64,000 nt of DNA, taken from contig NZ_WSNW01000001.1 of NCBI RefSeq assembly GCF_009767585.1, forward strand, positions 1,580,090 to 1,644,089, given 5' to 3'. A program made the translations under genes and the position numbers. The DNA comes from Coprobacillus cateniformis. GTDB lineage: Bacteria > Bacillota_I > Bacilli_A > Erysipelotrichales > Coprobacillaceae. The notes under the pieces are model-generated. The model had not been told where the DNA came from, did no database searches, and saw nothing but the letters and a program-made list of their open reading frames with translations. Shown here piece after piece: positions 51,857-60,556 of the stretch (position 1 is its first letter; each line of letters starts with the position of its first letter).

Positions 51857-53191
51857 CTATCTATGATATAAATCCTCATCTAACATGTTCTCTTTTTTAG
51901 CAACAATAATAGATGTCGAAGAATCGCCTACTACATTTAAAGATGTCACTAGCATTTCAATAGGTCTATTAATAGCAAGAATCAATGAATAAGATAGTAA
52001 AGCTGCATCGTTTGTATATCCCATTCCAGTTAATATCGTAAATAAGATAACTGCTCCAGCTCCAGGTGCTGCAGGAGTTCCAATTGAAGCAATTAATGCT
52101 AATACAGCAATAATAGCCATAGATGTAAATGTAACATCATAACCTGAACTAGCTGCTACAAAAATAGCAGCGATAACTTGCATAATAGCAGTTCCATCCA
52201 TATTAATTGTCATCCCAAGTGGCAATGTAAAGGATGCAATTTGTTCACTCACTCCCATTTCATCAACAGTTGTTTGTTTATTTAAAGGAAGTGTTGCAGC
52301 ACTTGATGATGTTGAAAATCCAAATAAAGCAACTTTCGCTATTTTCTTCATAAACGGTTTAGGACTTAATTTAGCCATAACCATAATATAAATTGGATAT
52401 GCTATAATCAAATAGACAAGTAAAGCTATTAATACTGTAATAACATATGCCAATGCTGGCTTTAAATAATCAATGCCATATGCTGCAAATGTCCTTGTTA
52501 ATAAGCAAAATATTGCATATGGAGCAAATTTATTAATTATAAATGATAAACAAACAGAAATAATATCACTTAATTCAATAAATAACTTTTTAATTGTTTT
52601 TGTTTTATCTTTTAATTGATTCATTGCTAAACCAACTGATACAGCAAGAAACACTATAGCCAAAACACCACCATTATTTGTCAGAGCAGATATAAAATTA
52701 TTAGGTACAATGGATAAAATAATAGCTAATGGATTTGTTCCAACAGTTCCTTCTTTAATAACAATATCAGATGCATTCACAGCATTAATTTGATAAACCA
52801 AAGCTCCAATAATACCAGCAAAAATCAATGCACATATAGTTGTTATAAAAAAAGTTAGAATTGTTTTAGATGATATTCTTCCTAATTTTTTTGTATCTGT
52901 AATTACACAAATAGCTAATGCAATAGATACAAAAACCATAGGAACAATAATTAATTGTAAAGAATTCACAAACAGCTGACCAATAATATAAAATATACCT
53001 ATAGCACTTGTAGCTCCTTCAACAGTAATATCTTGAAAAAAGATATTATTAATTGTAGTCCAAGTCTCTGATTGTCCATTGGCTATTAGATTCTCTCTTA
53101 ATAAAATACAAGCGAATCCTACAATTAAACCACAAACCAACGCAATAATCATTTTCATTGCAAGTTTTTTTCCTTTATTTGCTGACTTCAT
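51857..53191 (-). CDS. Dicarboxylate/amino acid:cation symporter (DAACS family)
   Basis: From the ATG at 53191 (AGGAGG) the protein has 444 residues, eight helices and two re-entrant loops. Family motifs are FSTSSSAATLPLNK (first hairpin), GMTINMDGTAIMQVIAA (the N-M-D-G-T sodium site) and GTPAAPGAGAVIL (second hairpin). It imports glutamate, aspartate, serine or C4 acids with sodium or protons; the substrate cannot be fixed. The upstream frame extension has no start site. Confidence 0.92.
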   Translation of the reverse strand: MKSANKGKKLAMKMIIALVCGLIVGFACILLRENLIANGQSETWTTINNIFFQDITVEGATSAIGIFYIIGQLFVNSLQLIIVPMVFVSIALAICVITDTKKLGRISSKTILTFFITTICALIFAGIIGALVYQINAVNASDIVIKEGTVGTNPLAIILSIVPNNFISALTNNGGVLAIVFLAVSVGLAMNQLKDKTKTIKKLFIELSDIISVCLSFIINKFAPYAIFCLLTRTFAAYGIDYLKPALAYVITVLIALLVYLIIAYPIYIMVMAKLSPKPFMKKIAKVALFGFSTSSSAATLPLNKQTTVDEMGVSEQIASFTLPLGMTINMDGTAIMQVIAAIFVAASSGYDVTFTSMAIIAVLALIASIGTPAAPGAGAVILFTILTGMGYTNDAALLSYSLILAINRPIEMLVTSLNVVGDSSTSIIVAKKENMLDEDLYHR

Positions 53192-53262
53192 AAATAACCT
53201 CCTAAAAAATACCCAAATTGCTAACATTATACTATATTCTAGCCATTTTTCAATAGAAAAAG

Positions 53263-53281
53263 TAGGATTTCTCCTACTCAC
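53263..53281 (-). terminator. Terminator of the DUF4230 gene
   Basis: AGTAGGA and TCCTACT around GAAA, followed by TTTTC on the minus strand. Confidence 0.65.
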
Positions 53282-53891
53282 TAACTTTAAATATTATTTC
53301 ATAATCATCTGATAATCTATTTGATGATGTGATGAATGTTTTTATTGTCGTTTCTGCCTTTTTTTGTGCTTCCTCAATTAAGCCTTTCTCTTTGACATTT
53401 GTTTCCATTTTCTCTTTTTGATCAATCGCAAATTGATGATAATCTGTTATGCTAATCTGATTAAAAATATTCTTTGTTTCATCAAAAACTTCAATACTCT
53501 TTTCATCTATTTCATGAGAAAGAATTTTTGCTTTTGGAACTGTCACTGTTATCTTCTTACCACTTAATTTAACTTCCACAATACTCATATCAATACCAGC
53601 TTTAATCTTACCATCATATGAAATAATAAAACTCTTTGTTGTAAATGGAACAGTCCATCCATAAAATGTTGCCTGATTTTCAAATTTACCCATATTTGTA
53701 TAATTATATTCAACAGTTGCTAATTCACTAATTTCTTTAATCTGCTGTGATAACAAATCACTTGTCATTACTGTTGGTTCTTCACCACTAGGCCATATCT
53801 TCCCTACCAAAAAGAAAATAGCTGCAACAATCACAAGTATAATTATATTTTTAAAAGTCTGATTAATTTGAATCTTTTTTTCTTTTGCCAT
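53274..53891 (-). CDS. DUF4230 membrane-anchored protein
   Basis: From the ATG at 53891 the protein has 205 residues: one N-terminal membrane helix (about 15-32) and a DUF4230 domain (about 50-200) with ELATVEYNYTNMG, FIISYDGKIKAGIDMS and a late IEEAQKKAETTIKTFI helix. The family is widespread in Firmicutes and Bacteroidetes and its function is unknown. It appears to stand alone. Confidence 0.85.
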   Translation of the reverse strand: MAKEKKIQINQTFKNIIILVIVAAIFFLVGKIWPSGEEPTVMTSDLLSQQIKEISELATVEYNYTNMGKFENQATFYGWTVPFTTKSFIISYDGKIKAGIDMSIVEVKLSGKKITVTVPKAKILSHEIDEKSIEVFDETKNIFNQISITDYHQFAIDQKEKMETNVKEKGLIEEAQKKAETTIKTFITSSNRLSDDYEIIFKVSE

Positions 53892-53992
53892 AATTCCACC
53901 CACTTTAGACTTATTGTATGAAATATCTCTAAATTTGTCAATTTATGTTTTCTTATATGCTAGAATAATAGTATATATGTAGGAGGTATTCT

Positions 53993-54559
53993 ATGAATAA
54001 AAAATATATAATTGTTTTTATTTCAATAACTTTATCAATACTTAGTATCGAATATGGTTTATTTTTAAGATCAATTGATTCTTCTTTTCTAAGAAATCAT
54101 AATCAAGTTATTGAAGAAATTGCATTAACAAACAATATAATAGATAAAAATTCAATATATATAAAAAAAGAAAATCATTATAAAGAAGAAATAATAAAAT
54201 TGTATTTGTATGAATATAGAAATCAACTTTATTTACAGGTCTTTAAAAAAGATAATTCTTCTAGATATCATACATTTGCATTCTTTGATCCAATATCTTC
54301 AAATCAAACTATGTTATATTATTATAATATACATATTGATAATCAAAATCTGGTTGTTGCAGGTGGATATAATCAAAATAATTATATAGACCATTATAAA
54401 CTTTATGATTCAAACATTAATGAAATTAATAAAATAATATCTAATCAAAAGTATATATTAGATATTTACACATGTGATACTGTGCTTTCTGTATCCGCAT
54501 ATGGTTCAGATGGAAATCAATTAGAGTCATTAATAAAACATGGAATATATAATTACTAA
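53993..54559 (+). CDS. Hypothetical protein with N-terminal membrane segment
   Basis: A 188-residue protein with a hydrophobic segment (about 4-26, signal or anchor) and a very AT-rich, Asn/Ile/Tyr-rich body containing YRNQLYLQVFKKDNSS and NLVVAGGYNQNN. I do not recognise the family. The start has a GGAGG site and a TATAAT-like upstream sequence (AATAGTATATATG), and it is one of the few plus-strand genes here. Its composition is more AT-rich than its neighbours, compatible with recent acquisition or fast evolution. Confidence 0.6.
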   Translation: MNKKYIIVFISITLSILSIEYGLFLRSIDSSFLRNHNQVIEEIALTNNIIDKNSIYIKKENHYKEEIIKLYLYEYRNQLYLQVFKKDNSSRYHTFAFFDPISSNQTMLYYYNIHIDNQNLVVAGGYNQNNYIDHYKLYDSNINEINKIISNQKYILDIYTCDTVLSVSAYGSDGNQLESLIKHGIYNY

Positions 54560-54613
54560 AATTTACATTGAAATGATTAATCAATTATCTTTACAATAAT
54601 ATTGAATTCAAAC

Positions 54614-54652
54614 ATAAAAAACTACAGACTCATATTGAATCTGTAGTTTTCA
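54614..54652. terminator. Bidirectional terminator between gyrA and the orphan gene
   Basis: AAAACTACAGA and TCTGTAGTTTT around a ten-base loop, with A/T-rich flanks on both sides. Confidence 0.8.
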
Positions 54653-54658
54653 AATATA

Positions 54659-57127
54659 CTATTCCTTAATTTCATCAGAAGGTTCTTCATTATCCTCTTC
54701 AGCCTTTTCCACAACTTCTACACTAGAAACTGTAGAACCTTCAGCAACCTTGATCAAACGAACACCCTGGGTATTTCTACCAGCTGTCTTGACTTGATCC
54801 ATTGGAAGTCTAATAACAATACCTTCACTTGTAATAATTAATAAATCCTCATCACCATTAACAGCTCTTAATGCAACAAGTTGACCGGTCTTAGCAGTTG
54901 TGTTGATTGTCTTAACACCTTTACCACCACGATGTGATTCACGATAATCATCTAATGGCGACATTTTACCATAACCATTCTCACTAATTGCCATAATAAA
55001 CTGACCTTCCTGATCAGTTGTCATACCAATAACATGTCCACCATCAACATTAATACCTCTTACTCCAGAAGCAGTTCTTCCCATTTTACGGACATCGCTC
55101 TCTTTAAATCTAATAAGTTTACCATTAGAGGCTGCAACTAAAATTTGAGCATTCCCTGTTGTTAATTTAACAGAAACCAATTGATCATCTTCTTTAAGAC
55201 CAATAGCAATCTTACCAGATTGTCTAATATTTTCAAATTCATCAATATGGGTTTTCTTAACAAGTCCATTCAATGTCACAAAGAATAAATATTCAGCTTT
55301 CTTTTCTAAAATATCTTCTTTACGAATAGATATCATGGATTTAACATATTCATCTTTATCAAGATTCAATAAGTTTACAACTGGTAACCCTTTAGCCGTT
55401 CTACCAAACTCTGGAACATTGTATCCTTTAATACGATAAACTTTACCAAAGTTTGTAAAGAATAAGAGATCATCATGAGTACTCATATTAATTAATGAAT
55501 CAACAATATCATCTTCATTCGTAGCCATACCTTTAATACCTCTACCACCTCTGTTTTGTGTTTTATAAGTATCAACTGGCATACGTTTAACATATCCATT
55601 TGTTGTTAATGAAATAATAATATCTTCAACTGGTATTAAATCTTCATCTTCTAAATCAAATGTTCCCTGAATAATTTCAGTTCTTCTCTTATCAGCAAAT
55701 TTATCTTTTAATTGCAATAATTCTGCTTCAATGATTGCTAAAATTCTTTCTCTATTTTCAAGAATATCTTTTAAATCAGCAATTAAAGTTAATAAATCAT
55801 TTAATTCATTTTCAATCTTTTCTCTTTCCAAACCAGCTAATCTTTGTAATTGCATTTCACGAATAGCTTTGGCTTGTCTTTCAGACATATCAAACTCACT
55901 CATCAATCTTTGTTGAATAATTTCAGTTGTTCTTGATGTACGAATTAAATCAATAATAGCATCTATTTGATCTAAAGCTCTCTTTAAACCTTCTAAGATA
56001 TGTGCTCTATCTTCTGCTTTCTTTAAATCATAAGCAGTTCTTCTTTTAATGACTTCTTCTTGATGATCTAAATAATAAGTAATCATTTGTTTTAAATTCA
56101 ATGTTTGCGGTTCATTATTAACCAAAGCAATTGTATTCACACCAAATGTTGTTTGTAATGATGTTAATTTAAATAATTGATTTAAAATCACTTCAGGTTG
56201 AACATCTTTACGCAATTCAATAACAATTCTTATCCCTTCACGGTTAGATTCATCACGAATCTCTGTAATTCCTTCAATACGCTTTTCTTTAACATGTTCA
56301 GCCATTTTTTCAATTAATCTTGCTTTATTTACCATATATGGAATTTCATTAACAATAATCGCTTTTTTTCCACCATGAATATCAATAATATCCGTTTTAG
56401 CTCTCATGATAATTAATCCATTACCAGTTTCATAAGCTTTTTTAATTGCAGATTTCCCTAATATATATGCTCCTGTTGGAAAATCAGGACCTTGAATATA
56501 ATCTTCCATCAATTCCATAATTGTAATATCTGGATTATGAGAAACAGCTAAAATAGCATCTATAACTTCTCCTAAATTATGTGGAGGTATATTCGTAGCC
56601 ATACCAACAGCAATTCCAGTTGTTCCATTTACCAATAAATTTGGAAATCTGGCTGGTAAAACTTCTGGTTCTGTTTCTTCACCATCATAGTTAGGAATAA
56701 AATTGACAGTATCTTTATTGATATCTCTTACCAATTCCATTGAAATCTTTGACATTCTTGCTTCAGTATAACGGGCAGCAGCAGCACCATCACCATCAAT
56801 TGAACCAAAGTTCCCATGACCATCAACAATCATATAACGATAAGAGAAATCTTGTGCCATACGTACCAATGCTTCATAGATTGAAGAATCTCCATGTGGA
56901 TGGTATTTCCCCATAACTTCCCCAACAATACGGGCTGATTTCTTATATGGTTTATCACTATAACATCCAAGTTCATTCATCCCATGAACAATTCTACGTT
57001 GAACAGGTTTGAGTCCATCTCTCACATCAGGCAATGCTCTTTGTACAATAACTGACATTGCATAACTAATGAAAGATTTCTTCATTTCTTCTGTCAGAAG
57101 TCTTTTCTTAATTCCACGTTGTTCCAT
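54659..57127 (-). CDS. gyrA: DNA gyrase subunit A
   Basis: An 822-residue type II topoisomerase subunit. The winged-helix core carries HPHGDSSIYEALVRMAQ (the quinolone-resistance region, with serine at the usual position, so no classical resistance change) and the catalytic tyrosine in AAARYTEARMSK. The C-terminal pinwheel contains the GyrA box as QNRGGRGIKG, close to the canonical Q-R-R-G-G-K-G, which distinguishes it from ParC. The acidic tail (EKAEEDNEEPSDEIKE) is typical. Sixteen bases after gyrB. Confidence 0.97.
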   Translation of the reverse strand: MEQRGIKKRLLTEEMKKSFISYAMSVIVQRALPDVRDGLKPVQRRIVHGMNELGCYSDKPYKKSARIVGEVMGKYHPHGDSSIYEALVRMAQDFSYRYMIVDGHGNFGSIDGDGAAAARYTEARMSKISMELVRDINKDTVNFIPNYDGEETEPEVLPARFPNLLVNGTTGIAVGMATNIPPHNLGEVIDAILAVSHNPDITIMELMEDYIQGPDFPTGAYILGKSAIKKAYETGNGLIIMRAKTDIIDIHGGKKAIIVNEIPYMVNKARLIEKMAEHVKEKRIEGITEIRDESNREGIRIVIELRKDVQPEVILNQLFKLTSLQTTFGVNTIALVNNEPQTLNLKQMITYYLDHQEEVIKRRTAYDLKKAEDRAHILEGLKRALDQIDAIIDLIRTSRTTEIIQQRLMSEFDMSERQAKAIREMQLQRLAGLEREKIENELNDLLTLIADLKDILENRERILAIIEAELLQLKDKFADKRRTEIIQGTFDLEDEDLIPVEDIIISLTTNGYVKRMPVDTYKTQNRGGRGIKGMATNEDDIVDSLINMSTHDDLLFFTNFGKVYRIKGYNVPEFGRTAKGLPVVNLLNLDKDEYVKSMISIRKEDILEKKAEYLFFVTLNGLVKKTHIDEFENIRQSGKIAIGLKEDDQLVSVKLTTGNAQILVAASNGKLIRFKESDVRKMGRTASGVRGINVDGGHVIGMTTDQEGQFIMAISENGYGKMSPLDDYRESHRGGKGVKTINTTAKTGQLVALRAVNGDEDLLIITSEGIVIRLPMDQVKTAGRNTQGVRLIKVAEGSTVSSVEVVEKAEEDNEEPSDEIKE

Positions 57128-57142
57128 TATTTCTCTCCTTTA

Positions 57143-59065
57143 CTATAAATCAAGCTCAGCTTCTTGTGCATGTTCTTGTATAAATTCACGTCTAGGTTCA
57201 ACTTTCTCTCCCATCAATGTATCAAACATTGCATCAGCCTGCATTGCATCATCTAAATCAATTTGCCACAAAAGTCTATTTTCAGGATCCATTGTTGTTT
57301 CCCATAATTGTTCTGCATTCATTTCTCCAAGACCTTTATAACGTTGAATATTATATTTAGCATTTGGACCTAAATCTTCTTTTAATTTCTCAAGTTCATA
57401 GTCACTATAGAGATAATGTTCCTCTTTTCCATGTTTTAATAAATATAATGGAGGTTGAGCAGCATACACAAATCCTTCTTCAATTAATGGTTTTAAGAAA
57501 CGATATAAGAATGTCAACATTAAGATTCTAATATGTCCTCCATCGACATCGGCATCGGTCATAATAACAATTTTATGATATCTTAATTTACTAATATCAA
57601 ATTCATCACCAATTCCTGTTCCAAAAGCAGTAATCATAGAACGAATTTCAGCATTTCCCAAAATTCTATCTAATCTTGCTTTTTCAACATTTAAAATTTT
57701 ACCACGAAGTGGCAAGATAGCTTGAGTTCTTCTATCTCTTCCCATCTTTGCACTCCCACCGGCACTGTCCCCTTCGACGATAAAGACTTCACATTCACTT
57801 GGATCTTTAGATGAACAATCCGCCAATTTACCAGGTAAAGCAATACTATCTAAAGCTGTTTTACGACGTGTCATTTCTCTTGCACGTTTCGCAGCCATTC
57901 TCGCATGACTCGCAACAATTGCTTTATTCATAATAATTGATGCTGTATCTGGATTCTCTAATAAGAATTTATCTAAAGCTTCAGAAATAATATTACTAGC
58001 AATTTTACGGACTTCAGAATTTCCTAACTTTGTTTTTGTTTGTCCTTCATATTGCGGATCAGGATGCTTAACTGAAATAATGGCAGTTAACCCTTCACGA
58101 CAATCATCACCATTTAAAGATTCATCATCTTTCTTTAAAAAATTGTTATTTTTAGCATAATTATTAATTACTCTTGTTAAAGCCAGACGGAACCCTTCTT
58201 CATGAGTTCCTCCTTCATGTGTATTAATATTATTACAGAAAGAATAAATATTTGGTTGATACCCATCATTATATTGCATACCCACTTCTACTTTAATATC
58301 ATCTATTTCATCTTCTACATAGATAATTTCCTCATGGATAGCTGTCTTATTTCTATTTAAGTATGCAACATATTCTTTAATACCACCTTCATAATGGTAT
58401 TCATTTTTCTTATATGGTTCGTTGCGATGATCTTCTAAAATTAACTTTAATCCTTTATTTAAGAATGCTAACTCTCTTATTCTTTGATTTAATGTATCAT
58501 AATCATAAATAGTCGTTTCATTAAAAATAAGTGGATCAGCTTTAAATGAAACAATTGTTCCAGTATCATCACAATCACCAATAATTTTTAAATCACCAAC
58601 AGGAACTCCACCTTTTTCAAAACGTTGATAATAAATATGTCCTTCTCTATGAACATGAACTTCTAACCACTCACTTAAAGCATTAACAACACTCGCACCA
58701 ACACCATGTAAACCACCAGAGACTTTATAACCACCGCCTCCAAATTTACCACCAGCATGTAATACAGTTAAAATCGTCTCAACTGTACTTTTACCAGTTT
58801 TTGCATGTTTACCTGTTGGCATTCCTCGTCCATTATCAATAACTTTAACAATGTCACCTTTTTCTAAAATAACCTTAATTTCATTACAAAATCCAGCCAA
58901 AGCTTCATCAATAGAGTTATCAACAATTTCCCATACAAGATGATGTAAACCTCTTGCTGAAGTTGTACCAATATACATACCTGGTCTTTTTCTAACAGCC
59001 TCTAATCCTTCTAAGACCTGAATATCAGACTCATCATAACTATGTTCTACTTTATTCTCTTCCAT
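57143..59065 (-). CDS. gyrB: DNA gyrase subunit B
   Basis: The 640-residue protein has a GHKL ATPase domain with EIVDNSIDEALAGFC, VIDNGRGMPTG and GGKFGGGGYKVSGGLHGVG. A transducer follows, then the Toprim region FIVEGDSAGGSAKMGRDR and IVIMTDADVDGGHIR, and the C-terminal QRYKGLGEMNAEQLWETTM. It provides ATP-driven supercoiling with GyrA. Start overlaps the recF stop by fourteen bases. Confidence 0.97.
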   Translation of the reverse strand: MEENKVEHSYDESDIQVLEGLEAVRKRPGMYIGTTSARGLHHLVWEIVDNSIDEALAGFCNEIKVILEKGDIVKVIDNGRGMPTGKHAKTGKSTVETILTVLHAGGKFGGGGYKVSGGLHGVGASVVNALSEWLEVHVHREGHIYYQRFEKGGVPVGDLKIIGDCDDTGTIVSFKADPLIFNETTIYDYDTLNQRIRELAFLNKGLKLILEDHRNEPYKKNEYHYEGGIKEYVAYLNRNKTAIHEEIIYVEDEIDDIKVEVGMQYNDGYQPNIYSFCNNINTHEGGTHEEGFRLALTRVINNYAKNNNFLKKDDESLNGDDCREGLTAIISVKHPDPQYEGQTKTKLGNSEVRKIASNIISEALDKFLLENPDTASIIMNKAIVASHARMAAKRAREMTRRKTALDSIALPGKLADCSSKDPSECEVFIVEGDSAGGSAKMGRDRRTQAILPLRGKILNVEKARLDRILGNAEIRSMITAFGTGIGDEFDISKLRYHKIVIMTDADVDGGHIRILMLTFLYRFLKPLIEEGFVYAAQPPLYLLKHGKEEHYLYSDYELEKLKEDLGPNAKYNIQRYKGLGEMNAEQLWETTMDPENRLLWQIDLDDAMQADAMFDTLMGEKVEPRREFIQEHAQEAELDL

Positions 59066-60161
59066 TGCTTTCTCCTTTCACCTGTCCATCTTCTATCATA
59101 ATTTTTTTAGCCATATCAATAACTTGGTGATGAACACCATCAATTGATGTAGACGTCAAAAATGTTTGTACTTTACCTTGAATAAGATTCAATAATTTTG
59201 TTTTTCTGACATCATCTAATTCACTCATAACATCATCCAATAAGAGAATAGGATATTCTCCTATTTCTTTTTTTATCAATTCCAGTAATCCAATCTTGAT
59301 TGCTAATACAATAGATCTTTGTTGCCCTTGAGATGCATAAGCCACAGCATCTTTATCATCTAAAGACATTAACATATCATCTTTATGTAATCCATCAACA
59401 GTCTGACTATAAGAAATATCTCTTTGATAATTCTTTTGATATTTCTCTAAGATTCCCTCATAACTCAAATCTTTATATATACATTTATATTCAATTCTCA
59501 ATTTTTCTTTATGTAAAGAAATATAATCATACATTGTAGACGAAATATCATTTAATAAATCAACAAACTCAATTCTTTTCTTTATTAAATCAACTTGAAG
59601 TCTTGCCATCTGCTCAGATAAAACATCAAGATATTCATCATATCTACGATGCTTTTCATGCAACATCTTTAAATACTTATTTCTCTCTTTTAAAAGCTTA
59701 TTGTATTTATTAAGATTATACATATAAATAGGAGATATCTTTGAAATCTCCATATCCATTAATTTTCTTCTTAAACGAGGACTTCCTTTTATCAACATAA
59801 GATCTTCTGGAATAAACAAAACAACATTTAAATATCCAACATAATCACTTGTTTTTTTAATCTCTTTATGATTAATAATCGCTTTTTTACCATATTTTGA
59901 TAAGACCACTTCTAAATCAATATCTTTTTCATGAGAATTAACACGACCATGAATCTTAGCAAAATCCTCATTAAAATAAATGAACTCTTCAATAACTTTT
60001 GTCTTAAAACTTTTAGATAAAGATAAAATATAAATAGCTTCTAATAAATTCGTTTTTCCTTGTGCATTTTTTCCAATAAAAATATTAATAAAAGGATCAA
60101 AATCAACAGAGCAATCTTTATAGTTTCTAAAATTCTTTAATTCAATATGATTAATTTTCAT
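59052..60161 (-). CDS. recF: DNA replication and repair protein RecF
   Basis: A 369-residue SMC-like ATPase: IELKNFRNYKD at the start, IFIGKNAQGKTNLLEAIY (Walker A), YASQGQQRSIVLAIKIG (signature) and ILLLDDVMSELDDVRK (Walker B). It loads RecA at gaps with RecO and RecR. It overlaps yaaA (eleven bases) and gyrB. Confidence 0.96.
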   Translation of the reverse strand: MKINHIELKNFRNYKDCSVDFDPFINIFIGKNAQGKTNLLEAIYILSLSKSFKTKVIEEFIYFNEDFAKIHGRVNSHEKDIDLEVVLSKYGKKAIINHKEIKKTSDYVGYLNVVLFIPEDLMLIKGSPRLRRKLMDMEISKISPIYMYNLNKYNKLLKERNKYLKMLHEKHRRYDEYLDVLSEQMARLQVDLIKKRIEFVDLLNDISSTMYDYISLHKEKLRIEYKCIYKDLSYEGILEKYQKNYQRDISYSQTVDGLHKDDMLMSLDDKDAVAYASQGQQRSIVLAIKIGLLELIKKEIGEYPILLLDDVMSELDDVRKTKLLNLIQGKVQTFLTSTSIDGVHHQVIDMAKKIMIEDGQVKGESNGRE

Positions 60162-60372
60162 TGTCTATACGAATCAAATAATCTACACCGTCATAAGAAA
60201 CAGTATCATTATCTCTTAGTTTTCTTCCTCTTCTGGTTTCAATTTCTTGATTGACGAAAACTTCACCTTCAGAAATGACAATTTTGGCAATTGCTCCAGA
60301 GTCAACAGCATTTACATACTTCAAAAATTTACCTAAAGTAATATACTCAGTATTAATTCTTATTTCTTTCAT
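60151..60372 (-). CDS. yaaA: S4-domain RNA-binding protein YaaA
   Basis: A 73-residue protein with one S4 domain: ITLGKFLKYVNAVDSGAIAK, EGEVFVNQEIETRRGRKLRD. It always lies before recF in Firmicutes and may bind RNA or regulate RecF synthesis. The ATG at 60372 has AGGTGA at eight bases. Normally preceded by dnaN; here it is the first gene, with its own -10 element. Confidence 0.9.
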   Translation of the reverse strand: MKEIRINTEYITLGKFLKYVNAVDSGAIAKIVISEGEVFVNQEIETRRGRKLRDNDTVSYDGVDYLIRIDNEN

Positions 60373-60406
60373 ATTTATAGTCACCTATCTTTTTCAAACT
60401 GTTAAC

Positions 60407-60412
60407 ATTATA
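60407..60412 (-). promoter_or_regulatory. -10 element of the yaaA-recF-gyrBA operon
   Basis: GCTATAATG on the minus strand, about 35 bases before the yaaA start codon. No clear -35 hexamer; no DnaA boxes were seen in the 60373-60551 gap. Confidence 0.5.
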
Positions 60413-60527
60413 GCACAAATTCATTGAAAATAATAGTTTTTATGGCTCATATTCAATATTTATTCAAAAACATACTCAGAGTCATTTTTATATAAAAGTC
60501 TCTTAAAATGAAAATTAAGAAGAAAAA

Positions 60528-60556
60528 TGAAAAGTAGGTAGAAATTTCTACCTACA
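60528..60556 (-). terminator. Terminator of the ABC permease gene
   Basis: GTAGGTAGAA and TTCTACCTAC form a perfect hairpin at the stop codon, followed by TTTTCATTTTT on the minus strand. Confidence 0.8.

Noticed and set aside
60373..60551. Possible replication origin before yaaA
   Set aside because: No TTATNCACA-type boxes, no AT-rich repeats and no dnaA or dnaN beside it.
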